Origin: CALVLD01 sp964467585
Lineage (GTDB): Bacteria > Bacillota > Clostridia > Christensenellales > CAG-138
Direction of reading: 5' to 3'
Length of the DNA: 64,000 nt
Assembly: GCA_964467585.1 (NCBI GenBank)
Contig: CAYXRF010000001.1
Span: 124,001 to 188,000, forward strand
Shown here piece after piece: positions 35,022-44,000 of the stretch (positions are counted from its first letter, which is position 1; every line of letters starts with the position of its first letter). The notes beneath the pieces are model-generated. The model did not search any database. It had not been told where the DNA came from and was given only the letters and a program-made list of their open reading frames with translations. The position numbers were made by a program, and so were the translations under genes.

Positions 35022-35744
35022 TTATTTGTCAAGAGAACTAAGGAACTGCTTTTCGGATGGTGACAGCGCAGCGTTATCCAAAAGATCGGGACGCATACGC
35101 ATTGTTTTGACAAGCGATTGCTCACGCCTCCACGATGCGATTTTGGCATGGTTTCCGTTCAACAGCACATCGGGAACGAGCCTGCCGCGAAAATCAGCGG
35201 GACGCGTGTATTGGGGGTACTCCAACAGACCGTCGTTGGAAAAGCTTTCATCCTCGGCGGACATAGCGCAGCCAAGCACATCGGGAACAAATCGGGCAAG
35301 ACAGTCAATCAAAACCATTGCCGGAAGCTCCCCGCCCGTAAGAACATAATCGCCTATCGAAACCTCCTCATCGATAAGCTCGCTCACGCGCTCGTCAACT
35401 CCCTCATAATGACCGGCAAGTATAACAATCCGGTCTTCGTGAGAAAGCTCACGTGCATATTCCGGAGTGAGCCTTTTTCCACGCGGAGACATGAGGATCC
35501 GTCTTGCGTGCGCTCCGCATAACACGGCTTCCATACAGTCGAAAATCGGCTGTGGCATCATAACCATGCCCGCGCCGCCGCCAAAAGCGTAATCGTCGGT
35601 ATTCTTGTGCTTGCTGTCTGAATAGTCACGAATGTTATGCGTATGAAACTCAAGTATGCCGCGCTCCTCGGCACGTCCCAGCATACTGGAGTGAAGCACG
35701 CCTTCGAACATTTCAGGGAAGAGGGTAAGCACATCAATCCTCAT
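35022..35744 (-). CDS. trmD: tRNA (guanine-37-N1)-methyltransferase
   Basis: TrmD uses S-adenosylmethionine to methylate G37 of tRNAs and so prevents frameshifting. It has 240 residues, family length. Motifs of the knotted SPOUT fold: RIDVLTLFPEMFEGVLHSSM at the N terminus, YAFGGGAGMVMMPQPI, LAGHYEGVDERV and the knot ISIGDYVLTGGELPAMVLID-like segment. GGAGGTAGG precedes the ATG. The start overlaps the end of rimM by 11 bases. Confidence 0.97.
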   Translation of the reverse strand: MRIDVLTLFPEMFEGVLHSSMLGRAEERGILEFHTHNIRDYSDSKHKNTDDYAFGGGAGMVMMPQPIFDCMEAVLCGAHARRILMSPRGKRLTPEYARELSHEDRIVILAGHYEGVDERVSELIDEEVSIGDYVLTGGELPAMVLIDCLARFVPDVLGCAMSAEDESFSNDGLLEYPQYTRPADFRGRLVPDVLLNGNHAKIASWRREQSLVKTMRMRPDLLDNAALSPSEKQFLSSLDK

Positions 35745-36249
35745 AAAAGCCTACCTCCGACAATACGTCAGCGTTAAGCACAACAAGCTGAGCTTCAATA
35801 TCGATGCTTGATATCAGCTTTTTTAAGGCAGGCACAAGTAAACGCCGAACGCCTTCAATAACATACACATCGTTGGCGTTGGTTTCAAACACATCGTTTA
35901 AAGTGCCGAGACTTTCACCGTCAGTCGTGACAACGCGACAACCGATAAGGTCGGATATGAAATAGCAATCGCTTGGAAGCTTAACGGCATGTGCACGATC
36001 CACACAGATGTACGCGCCGCGAAGCTTCTCCGCGACCTCAGGAGTATCACAACCCTCAATGTGAAGCACAACGCACTCCTTGAGCAGCTTTGAACCATCA
36101 ATAATTGCGGGGCTGTATTGCCCGTCGCGCTCAATAAAGGCCTCTTTCAGACGTCTGAAACGAGAAACGTCATCCGTAAGGGGATATATCTTAACCTCAC
36201 CCTTGACGCCATGAGGCTTGATTATTGAGGCGACACGCAGATACTTCAT
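35734..36249 (-). CDS. rimM: 16S rRNA processing protein RimM
   Basis: RimM binds ribosomal protein S19 and helps mature the 30S head. The protein has 171 residues. The N terminus YLRVASIIKPHGVKGEVKIY is the family motif, and DLIGCRVVTTDGESLGTLND begins the PRC-barrel domain. VRRLLVPALKKLI follows near the end. I chose the ATG at 36249; the frame is open further upstream into khpA, but the family N terminus is at this ATG. It lies between khpA and trmD in the usual order. Confidence 0.94.
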   Translation of the reverse strand: MKYLRVASIIKPHGVKGEVKIYPLTDDVSRFRRLKEAFIERDGQYSPAIIDGSKLLKECVVLHIEGCDTPEVAEKLRGAYICVDRAHAVKLPSDCYFISDLIGCRVVTTDGESLGTLNDVFETNANDVYVIEGVRRLLVPALKKLISSIDIEAQLVVLNADVLSEVGFYED

Positions 36250-36253
36250 AATA

Positions 36254-36511
36254 TTAGACAATCTCAACCATGTACTTAGTTTCAGACTTGACAGACGCAG
36301 CGCGAACAACGGTGCGGATTGCCTTCGCAATGCGCCCCTGCTTCCCGATGACCTTGCCCATGTCTTCCTTAGCGACAGTCAGCTCAATGATTATCGCATC
36401 CTCGCCTTGCTTTGATGTGACCTTAACAGAAGCCGGGTCATCCACAAGACTGCGTGCAATATAATCGACAAGCGACGCCATGTTATCGTTTGCTATGATG
36501 TTATCTTCCAT
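36254..36511 (-). CDS. khpA: KH domain RNA-binding protein KhpA
   Basis: This 85-residue protein is a single KH domain with the GxxG loop in IGKQGRIAKAI. Family members (YlqC/KhpA) bind RNA, pair with KhpB and influence cell division and small-RNA networks. I chose the ATG at 36511 (MEDNIIANDN). A start at 36481 (MASLVDYIA) matches the commonest family N terminus but has no ribosome site. It lies between rpsP and rimM, as in Bacillus. Confidence 0.9.
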   Translation of the reverse strand: MEDNIIANDNMASLVDYIARSLVDDPASVKVTSKQGEDAIIIELTVAKEDMGKVIGKQGRIAKAIRTVVRAASVKSETKYMVEIV

Positions 36512-36533
36512 CTCAATCAGTCCCCGATACTGC

Positions 36534-36773
36534 TCAGATAACGCCGTTCTTCTTGAAAAGACCGCGTACCGTATCCGTGGGCTGTGCGCCGTTCTTAATC
36601 CACTCACGCGCTTTGTCGCCGTCTACGGACAGAGTCGCGGGATCCGTAAGAGGATTGTAATAACCAATCTCCTCAACAAAAGCACCATTGCGGGGTGCGC
36701 GGGAGTCCGCTACTACGATACGGTAAAAGGGAGCCTTTTTCGCGCCCATGCGGCGAAGCCTAATCTTCAACAT
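36534..36773 (-). CDS. rpsP: 30S ribosomal protein S16
   Basis: S16 is a core protein of the 30S body. It has 79 residues. The family signature LKIRLRRMGAKKAPFYRIVV opens the protein, followed by ADSRAPRNGAFVEEIGYYNP and AREWIKNGAQPTDTVRGLF. GGAGG lies before the ATG. It follows ffh and leads khpA, rimM and trmD. Confidence 0.97.
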   Translation of the reverse strand: MLKIRLRRMGAKKAPFYRIVVADSRAPRNGAFVEEIGYYNPLTDPATLSVDGDKAREWIKNGAQPTDTVRGLFKKNGVI

Positions 36774-36856
36774 TGTTTGTTCCTCCTAAGTTTATTAACT
36801 TAAATCTATCCATACAGCATACTTTGCTGTTAATGGCTTATCAATAACGGTTGGCG

Positions 36857-38200
36857 TCAAAACCCAAAGAAGCCCTTCTTTTTACCGGTTTTTTTGCCCT
36901 TGACCTTGCCGCCCGTGAATTGCTTCATCATTTGGCGGGTGCTGTCAAACTGCTTCAGAAGACGATTAATTTCCTGAACAGTGGTGCCCGAGCCCTTGGC
37001 AACCCTGCGCTTGCGGCTTGCGTTCAGCAAATCGGGCTTGCGCCGCTCAAGAGGCGTCATGGATTTAATTATTGCTTCCATATGGGCGATTGCCTTTGTG
37101 TCGATTGACGCGCCCTGCAATTGAGAAGCGTCAACGCCCGGCATCATACCGAGAAGCTCCTCGATAGAACCCATGTTTTTGACCTGTTCAAACTGGTCAA
37201 GAAAATCGTCAAGCGTAAATTCATCCTTGCGGATCTTGCGGGAAAGCTCGGTCGCTTTTTTTTCGTCGTAAGCCTGCTCAGCCTTTTCTATGAGGGAAAG
37301 CATATCGCCCATGCCAAGTATGCGCGACGCCATTCTCTCAGGATGAAATACCTCAATATCGGTAAGCTTTTCACCTGTGCCGGAGAATTTTATAGGCTGC
37401 CCCGTGACCTCTCTTACGGATAGCGCAGCGCCGCCCCTTGTGTCTCCGTCAAGCTTGGTGAGTATAACGCCTGTCAGCGCAAGCTTTTCATGGAATGCCT
37501 TTGCAACGTTTACGGCATCCTGACCGGTCATGGCGTCAACTACCAACAGTATCTCAGACGGCATGACAGCATCGCGTATGGCGACAATTTCGTCCATCAT
37601 AGCTTCGTCAATGTGCAGACGCCCTGCGGTATCAATAATTACGACGTCAAGAAAGTTGCGCTCCGCCTGGGCGACAGCAAGCCTTGCAGTTTCAATGGGG
37701 TCACTTTGAGCACGCTCAAATACAGGAACGCCAACTCTTTCGCCGACTATCTGCAATTGCTTAACGGCAGCGGGTCTGTATACGTCGCACGCCACAAGCA
37801 TGGCGTCCTTGCTTTGATTCTTTTTGAGCCAGCCTGCCAGTTTGCCCGCCATAGTTGTTTTGCCGGCGCCCTGAAGACCCGCAAGCAAAAAAACAGAGGG
37901 CTTTTTTGAACCGTAATCCAGCTTTGCAGCCTGCCCGCCCATGAGAGCGGTCAGCTCCTCGTTAACTATCTTTATGACCTGCTGAGCAGGAGTAAGACTT
38001 TCAAGCACAGCGGAGCCGACGCACCGCTCGGTGACTTTGTTTATAAAGCTCTTAACAACGGTGTAATTGACGTCGGCCTCTAACAACGCAAGCTTAACCT
38101 CACGCATAGCCTCCTTAACGTCTTTTTCGGAGAGCTTACCGCGATTTCCAAGTTTTTTAAATATGCTCTGGAGCTTTGTTGAAAGACCCTCAAACGCCAT
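36857..38200 (-). CDS. ffh: Signal recognition particle protein Ffh
   Basis: Ffh is the SRP54 GTPase, which binds signal sequences and delivers ribosomes to FtsY. It has 447 residues. The N domain is at residues 1-90. The G domain has the P-loop AGLQGAGKTTMAGKL, DTAGRLHIDE and TKLDGDTRGG. The M domain is methionine-rich at the end (KQFDSTRQMMKQFTGGKVKG) and carries the basic LNASRKRRVAKGSG helix for the SRP RNA. It overlaps the end of ylxM by 11 bases. The SRP RNA gene is not in this window as far as I can see. Confidence 0.97.
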   Translation of the reverse strand: MAFEGLSTKLQSIFKKLGNRGKLSEKDVKEAMREVKLALLEADVNYTVVKSFINKVTERCVGSAVLESLTPAQQVIKIVNEELTALMGGQAAKLDYGSKKPSVFLLAGLQGAGKTTMAGKLAGWLKKNQSKDAMLVACDVYRPAAVKQLQIVGERVGVPVFERAQSDPIETARLAVAQAERNFLDVVIIDTAGRLHIDEAMMDEIVAIRDAVMPSEILLVVDAMTGQDAVNVAKAFHEKLALTGVILTKLDGDTRGGAALSVREVTGQPIKFSGTGEKLTDIEVFHPERMASRILGMGDMLSLIEKAEQAYDEKKATELSRKIRKDEFTLDDFLDQFEQVKNMGSIEELLGMMPGVDASQLQGASIDTKAIAHMEAIIKSMTPLERRKPDLLNASRKRRVAKGSGTTVQEINRLLKQFDSTRQMMKQFTGGKVKGKKTGKKKGFFGF

Positions 38201-38546
38201 CTTTATCCTCCAATAGTGAACGAATCTCTTTAATATACAGCCGAATCAGTTCACGCTTGTCAAACGGAACGGACTCATCCTGCACTGCATCTTCAAGCTT
38301 AACCAATACGGCGACCGTTTTTCTGTCACGCTCAACAAGACGCAGCTTATCATCACAGTCAGTCAGCTGCTTTAGCCCGTGCGCAATTGTGTCGCGGACG
38401 CCCTGACGCGATACGCCAACGGCTTCCGCAATCTCCGCAAGGGACATATCCTCATCAACATTCATCCGCATAAGCTCACGCTGCCTGTCGGTCAGAAAGG
38501 CTCCGTAGTAGTCAAGCAACAGGGATGTGTCGGTTTTGCTAACCAT
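38190..38546 (-). CDS. ylxM: YlxM family putative helix-turn-helix protein
   Basis: YlxM proteins (118 residues here) are small helical proteins next to ffh in most Firmicutes. A helix-turn-helix like region is visible at about residues 34-58 (MSLAEIAEAVGVSRQGVRDT). Streptococcal YlxM binds Ffh and modulates SRP. I chose the ATG at 38546, with a weak GGTGG site upstream; the frame extends upstream to 38564. It leads the operon to trmD. Its promoter overlaps a long palindrome. Confidence 0.88.
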   Translation of the reverse strand: MVSKTDTSLLLDYYGAFLTDRQRELMRMNVDEDMSLAEIAEAVGVSRQGVRDTIAHGLKQLTDCDDKLRLVERDRKTVAVLVKLEDAVQDESVPFDKRELIRLYIKEIRSLLEDKDGV

Positions 38547-38567
38547 TGGATACCACCGATGCAAATC

Positions 38568-38599
38568 ATTGCTGTAAAGTAATTTAACTTTACAGCAAT
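38568..38599. promoter_or_regulatory. Perfect 32-base palindrome at the ylxM transcription start
   Basis: ATTGCTGTAAAGT and ACTTTACAGCAAT are perfect inverted arms of 13 bases around a 6-base A/T centre. The palindrome starts 4 bases after the ylxM -10 (minus strand), so it covers the expected transcription start. It could be a repressor site or, in the RNA, a 5' hairpin. Confidence 0.8.
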
Positions 38600-38602
38600 A
38601 TG

Positions 38603-38630
38603 ATTATACACCGCAGACATGAATTGTCAA
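38603..38630 (-). promoter_or_regulatory. Consensus promoter of the ylxM-ffh-rpsP-khpA-rimM-trmD operon
   Basis: On the minus strand TTGACA (38630-38625), 16 bases, TATAAT (38608-38603). Both hexamers are perfect, as expected for a strong ribosomal/SRP operon. Confidence 0.9.
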
Positions 38631-38652
38631 CGCTTCAATGTAATATATTTGG

Positions 38653-38681
38653 TTGAAATAGATGCATGTGTGTTGTATAAT
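38653..38681 (+). promoter_or_regulatory. Promoter of the plsX operon
   Basis: TTGAAA (38653-38658), 17 bases, TATAAT (38676-38681). The plsX TTG start is 46 bases downstream. The -35 lies only 23 bases from the divergent ylxM -35. Confidence 0.88.
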
Positions 38682-38726
38682 CAGGTTAAAGATGTTAACC
38701 GTTCAAGAATTGGAGGTGAAAGTTTC

Positions 38727-39767
38727 TTGAGGCTTGTAATAGATGCACATGGCGGAGACAATGCTCCGTCCGCGGTGATTGAGGGTGTTGTTCTTGCAAT
38801 GCGTGATGCGGATGACTTTTCGGTGACTCTTACGGGAGATAAAACGGTTATCGAGCGTGAACTGCAAAAAGTCGATTGTGATATGTCGCGTATTCAGATA
38901 TTTCACGCACCGGAGATAATCACCTGCGATGAGCAGCCGACGCTTGCCATACGGCGCAAAAAGAATTCTTCCATTGTTGAAGCAATGAACATAATCGCAA
39001 GACGAGAGGCGGATTGCCTGATTTCAGCAGGAAGCACAGGTGCGGTGCTTGCCGGAGCAACGTTTATTGTTCATCGCATAGAGGGCGTCAGCCGCCCTGC
39101 GCTCGCTCCCCTGATACCTTCCCTTAAAGAGCCTTTTATGCTGATAGACTGCGGCGCAAATGCCGATTGTCGTCCGGAGCATCTTGTCCAGTTTGCTATA
39201 ATGGGTAGCGCATATATGGAGGGGGTAATGGGCAGACTTGACCCCGCTGTGTGCCTGCTTAACAACGGAGCGGAGGCAAACAAGGGCAACGAGCTTGCCA
39301 AAAATGCTTATGGCCTCTTAACCGAGGCAAAGATTGAGTTTTACGGCAATCGTGAAGCGCGAGATATATTCAACGGGGACTTTGATGTTCTTGTATGTGA
39401 CGGCTTCACCGGAAATATCATATTAAAAGAAGCTGAGGGATTCGCATCTGCGCTGTTCTCTATGCTGAAAGAATCGCTTATGGGCAGCACGCGCACAAAG
39501 CTTGGTGCGGCGTTGGCAAAGCCCGCTTTCAAAACAGTTAAAAAACGCATGGACTACACCGAGTATGGCGGAGCGGTTTTTCTTGGCGTTAACGGCAGGA
39601 TAGTTAAGGCGCACGGCAGCAGTGATGCAAAGGCATTTCGATCTGCAATACATACGGCGCGTCGCTATTGCATGGGAGATGACGTTATCTCAATGATAAG
39701 GCAAAAGGTTGCCGCAGCAAAGACGGACGAAACTCCTAAAAAATGCGAATGTTCAAAAGAGATATAA
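38727..39767 (+). CDS. plsX: Phosphate acyltransferase PlsX
   Basis: PlsX turns acyl-ACP into acyl-phosphate, the first step of phospholipid synthesis in Gram-positives. It has 346 residues. Motifs: LVIDAHGGDNAP at the start, SAGSTGAVLAGATFIVHRIE, LIDCGANADCRPEHLVQFA and CDGFTGNIILKEAEG. I chose the TTG at 38727: GGAGGTGA lies 7 bases before it, and the family N terminus begins there. The fabD and fabG genes, which often separate plsX from acpP, are absent. Confidence 0.95.
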   Translation: MRLVIDAHGGDNAPSAVIEGVVLAMRDADDFSVTLTGDKTVIERELQKVDCDMSRIQIFHAPEIITCDEQPTLAIRRKKNSSIVEAMNIIARREADCLISAGSTGAVLAGATFIVHRIEGVSRPALAPLIPSLKEPFMLIDCGANADCRPEHLVQFAIMGSAYMEGVMGRLDPAVCLLNNGAEANKGNELAKNAYGLLTEAKIEFYGNREARDIFNGDFDVLVCDGFTGNIILKEAEGFASALFSMLKESLMGSTRTKLGAALAKPAFKTVKKRMDYTEYGGAVFLGVNGRIVKAHGSSDAKAFRSAIHTARRYCMGDDVISMIRQKVAAAKTDETPKKCECSKEI

Positions 39768-39774
39768 GCAGTAA

Positions 39775-39803
39775 TTGACATACGTCGTTTATTGCGCTAA
39801 AAT
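39775..39803 (+). promoter_or_regulatory. Internal promoter before acpP
   Basis: TTGACA (39775-39780), 17 bases, TAAAAT (39798-39803). The hexamers are close to consensus, giving acpP and the genes after it a promoter of their own. Confidence 0.78.
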
Positions 39804-39834
39804 ACGAAAGACTCATATGAAAGGTGGATGCTTT

Positions 39835-40053
39835 ATGTTGGATGAAATTCGTGAGGCTATTGCCGAGCAACTCAGTATTCCTGTTGAAAATATCACAGAG
39901 GATACCCGTCTTATTGAGGATCTCAAAGCGGATTCTCTTGACATTGTAGAGCTTGTTATGGATCTTGAACAGCGCTACAATATCGAGATTCCCGATGAGG
40001 AGCTTGTCCGCATCAAGACTGTCGGCGACATAGTCAAATTTGTTGAGAAATAA
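39835..40053 (+). CDS. acpP: Acyl carrier protein
   Basis: ACP carries growing fatty acyl chains on a phosphopantetheine arm. The protein has 72 residues, with the attachment site Ser34 in KADSLDIVEL. It is four-helical and acidic. AAAGGTGG lies before the ATG at 39835; an upstream extension is not family-like. It lies between plsX and rnc. Confidence 0.95.
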   Translation: MLDEIREAIAEQLSIPVENITEDTRLIEDLKADSLDIVELVMDLEQRYNIEIPDEELVRIKTVGDIVKFVEK

Positions 40054-40172
40054 TCCAAGTCATGCCAATCGCCCGCATATTCTGCAAAAGGTGATACACA
40101 AGCTTGGTTTGCTTGTGTACCGCCATGCTGAATGCGGGTTTTTGGTTTGCTTTGGAAAACGGGTGTTATGTT

Positions 40173-41060
40173 ATGGAAATTAGTGATAATCGAATTGAAC
40201 AGCTTAAAAAACTTGAGAGCTCCCTTCAATACAGCTTTGAGGATATTGCTCTTTTGGATACTGCGCTTACGCATACCTCTTATGTCAAGGGCGAAAACCG
40301 TTCGTCAGGTCATAATGAGCGGCTTGAGTTTCTTGGCGACGCCGTGCTGGAGCTTATAGTCAGCGAATACCTCTTTGTAAACAATAAAAACATGAACGAG
40401 GGGCTTATGACGCGCATACGCGCACGCGCCGTTTATGAGAACGCACTGTTTGATTCCGCGATGAGTATCAATCTTGGCTCATACCTTCTGCTCAGTCACG
40501 GTGAAGATCACACGGGGGGCAGAAGCAAGCCTTCCATATTGTCTGATGCGCTTGAGGCAGTTATAGGCGCGGTGTACATTGATGGCGGGATTGAGCCGGC
40601 AAAAAGGTTCATACTCAGCTTTGCAATCGAACACATAAACGATGCCGTAAAGAGCATTACGGTAAAGGATAATAAAACGCTTTTACAGGAGTATGTTCAG
40701 CAGGAACACAAGGGCGAGCTTGAGTATACGGTTATTTCAGTAAGCGGGCCGGACCATAAGCGCACGTTTACAATGCAGGTGATGATAAACAACAAGCCTT
40801 ACGGAATCGGTCATGGGCTTTCCAAGCAAGAGGCGGGTCAAAACGCAGCGCGTGCTTCGCTGATAATGCTGGGGGCGGCAGAACCGTCAGCCGAGTCCCT
40901 TACGGACTGCAAAAGTGAAGGCTTTGACGAACAAAGCTGTGATGAAGAACGCACGGTGTTAAATAAAAATGGCGTTGAACACAAAAAACGCACCGTTACC
41001 TACGCAACACGGGGAACCAAAACGGCAAAGGTGTCGGATGGTTCACCGAAAAGTGAATGA
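40173..41060 (+). CDS. rnc: Ribonuclease III
   Basis: RNase III cleaves double-stranded RNA in rRNA processing and mRNA control. It has about 295 residues: an RNase III domain with the signature NERLEFLGDAVLEL and SDALEAVIGAVYIDGG, a dsRNA-binding domain from about residue 165 (DNKTLLQEYVQQ, QEAGQNAARASLIML), and an extra tail of about 55 residues (SAESLTDCKSEGFDEQSCD and a basic end). The tail is absent in most homologues. I chose the ATG at 40173 (MEISDNRIEQL). It ends one base before smc. Confidence 0.95.
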   Translation: MEISDNRIEQLKKLESSLQYSFEDIALLDTALTHTSYVKGENRSSGHNERLEFLGDAVLELIVSEYLFVNNKNMNEGLMTRIRARAVYENALFDSAMSINLGSYLLLSHGEDHTGGRSKPSILSDALEAVIGAVYIDGGIEPAKRFILSFAIEHINDAVKSITVKDNKTLLQEYVQQEHKGELEYTVISVSGPDHKRTFTMQVMINNKPYGIGHGLSKQEAGQNAARASLIMLGAAEPSAESLTDCKSEGFDEQSCDEERTVLNKNGVEHKKRTVTYATRGTKTAKVSDGSPKSE

Positions 41061-41061
41061 T

Positions 41062-44000
41062 ATGCAGCTGACAAAGATCGAGATCAACGGATTCAAATCC
41101 TTTGCAAAAAAACAGGAGCTTAGCTTTCCGATGGGCATTACCGCCATTGTGGGGCCTAATGGCTGCGGCAAGAGCAACATTGCCGACGCCTTTCGCTTCG
41201 TTTTGGGCGAGCAGAGTGCAAAAGCGCTTCGCGGCAAAAAGGTTGAGGATTTTATTTTCGGCGGCACTCAAAAACGACGTGCCTTGTCATTTTGTGAGGT
41301 ATCGCTTGACTTTGATAACAGCGATGGCAAGCTGCTGACGCCCTATTCGGACGTGTGCATAACACGACGCGCTTTCAGATCGGGTGAAAGTGAATATTTA
41401 ATCAACAAAGCTTCATGTAGGCTGAAGGATATCCACGAGCTTTTCAGAGACACAGGAATCGGAAAGGACGGCTATTCCATAATAGGTCAGGGGAAGGTTG
41501 CGGATATACTGTCAGACAAGGGTACGGATCGGAGAACCGCTTTTGAGGAAGCTGCGGGAGTCATGAAATACCGATCACGCAAGGATGAAGCAGAAAAAAA
41601 GCTTCAAAGCACTCAAAAAAATATTGTTCGCCTTGACGACATTCTTTCAGAGCTTGAGCAACGTATCGAACCGCTTCGCACGCAAAGTGAGAAAGCCCTT
41701 TCATACTTCAAACTGCGTGAGGAATTGCGCGATATTGACGTTAATCTGTTTATATATCAGTATGAACGCTCAAACGAACGTGTCGTACAATTGACCGACA
41801 ATATCGGGCAATTGACCGAAAGCATTAAAGAGAGCGAATTAACTGAGAAAACAATTGCCGGAGCGCTTACTGAGGACGAGGAGAATGAACGCAGGCTGTC
41901 CACCGCGATAAGCGAGGCGTCGCAAAGGCTGCTTTCAACGACGACCGAGGTCGAATCACGAGCGGGGGAGGAAAAGGTGCTTTGCGAACGTATCGCGTCT
42001 CTTGAAAAGGAGAGCGAGCGTTTAACGGCTTCCATTGCTGATTCTGATGAAAAATGTTCAAAACTCTGCTTGAACGCTGAGCAGATCCGTGCGTCTGCAG
42101 CGGAAGCGGCGCGCATAGCCTCAACAGTGGGCGAGGAGCTTTCTGCGGCGGAAGAAAAGCTTTCCGCGTGTAACGCGGCAATTGAAGCGAAGGAAGATGA
42201 GCTTGAGCATAATAAGCAGTCAATGATGGACGCCATGAACAAGCTTTCGGACGCTAAGAGCCGTGTTTCCCGTCTTGACGAGATGAAAAAATCATTGCTG
42301 CGAAGGATTGACACTATCGCTGCTGAATCCGAAGAAGTCAATCAAGAGGGCGCAAAGCTTGAGCAGGAGCAGCATGAATATAAAAGCAATCTTGCTCTGA
42401 TAAATATCGAACATGACAAGCATTCGAGCAAACGCGATGCTGCCATAAACACCGTTAACAAGGTGAATCAAGAACTGTTTGCAAACAAGCAAAATGAACG
42501 CCATCTTGAAAACGAGCGTGAATCGCTGCTTTCGCGCCAAAAGGTTCTGACTGATTTGCAGAGTGCGCATGAGGGCTATTACTCAAGCGTAAAGGACCTT
42601 TTGCGCGACGCTGACCGCGACAGGTCGATTGGCTCAATAATTGAAGGCGTTGTCGCCGAGCTGATTACTGTTCCAAAAGAGTATGAGTCCGCGATAGAAA
42701 TGGCTCTTGGCTCAGCACTTCAAAATGTTATTGTGCCTACCGAGCAGGACGCAAAGCAGGTCATTGAGTATCTGCGCAAAAAGAATTACGGAAGGGCAAC
42801 AATGCTGCCGATAAGCGCAATGCGTTCGCGCACGCTTCCTGCAGAGGAGCGCTCATATACCAATGTCGAGGGCTGTTACGGCGTTGCTTCAGACCTTGTC
42901 AGCTTTTCACCGCGCTATCGCGGTGTGATTGAAAATCTGCTTGGCCGCGTCGTGATAGTACGCGATATTGACGTTGGCATAGCAATCAACAGAAATGCTC
43001 ATTCGTCATTCCGCATCGCAACGCTAAAGGGCGATATACTCAACCAAGGTGGCTCAATGACGGGCGGCAGTATGCAAAAACGTGAGTTCAGCCTGCTTGG
43101 CCGCGGGCGTGAGCTTGACGAGCTTTCATCAAAAATTGACAGCGTAAAGAGCTCATTGGCGGACATTACAACGTCCACGGCAAAACTCACAACAAAGCTT
43201 GAGGACGCCAGCGGGGTCGTTGATGAAATATCCTCCGTGCTGCGTAAGTTAGAGCTGCAAAGGGCTTCATATGTTGAAAAGAGCGATATTGTTGTCAAGT
43301 ATATTGACAAAAACCATTCGCACATTGAACGGCTTTCCACTGAGCTGTCTCAGATTAATGACAATATCGCAGATATCGATGCGCAAATTAACGAGGCGTC
43401 GGCAATGGAACATGGCTTGGACACCGGAAGCGTGTCGTCAGGAAAGGACATTCGCCGCATTCAGTCCGAGCTTCATGATATGCGAGACGAATACAGTCGT
43501 CTGAACGAGACGTTTACTGCGTTGAAGGTCAAGCAAATGGCAAACACAAAAGAAAGCGCCGCATTGGAAAATGAGCTTTCGCGTGTGCTGAAGGAAGCAG
43601 CCGCTTATCGTGCGGAAAAAGCCGCGTCAGCTTCAAAGCGTATCGAGGCCGAAAACGAGATGAATTCTCTTTCAATAAAGCGCACCGGTATGACAGACAG
43701 CATAGGCGCTGACAGGCATGTAGTTGATATGATGACCGATGAGGTTAGAAGGCTTGAAGCGGAGAGAGCAGAAAAGCTCAAGCATATTGATGAACAGCGT
43801 TTGCGCAGAGATAACTGCACTGCCGAGCTTGATGATATGCGTGAGCGCAGGCATCGCGCCGAGCTTACCCTCAGCAGACTGCAGATCGAGCTTGATACAC
43901 TGTCTCAGCGTATTTGGAACGACTATGAGCTGACATATGAAAATACCGTTGCCTTTCGCCGGCCAATCGCCGTCAATGTCTCTCATTTGCGTATGGACGA

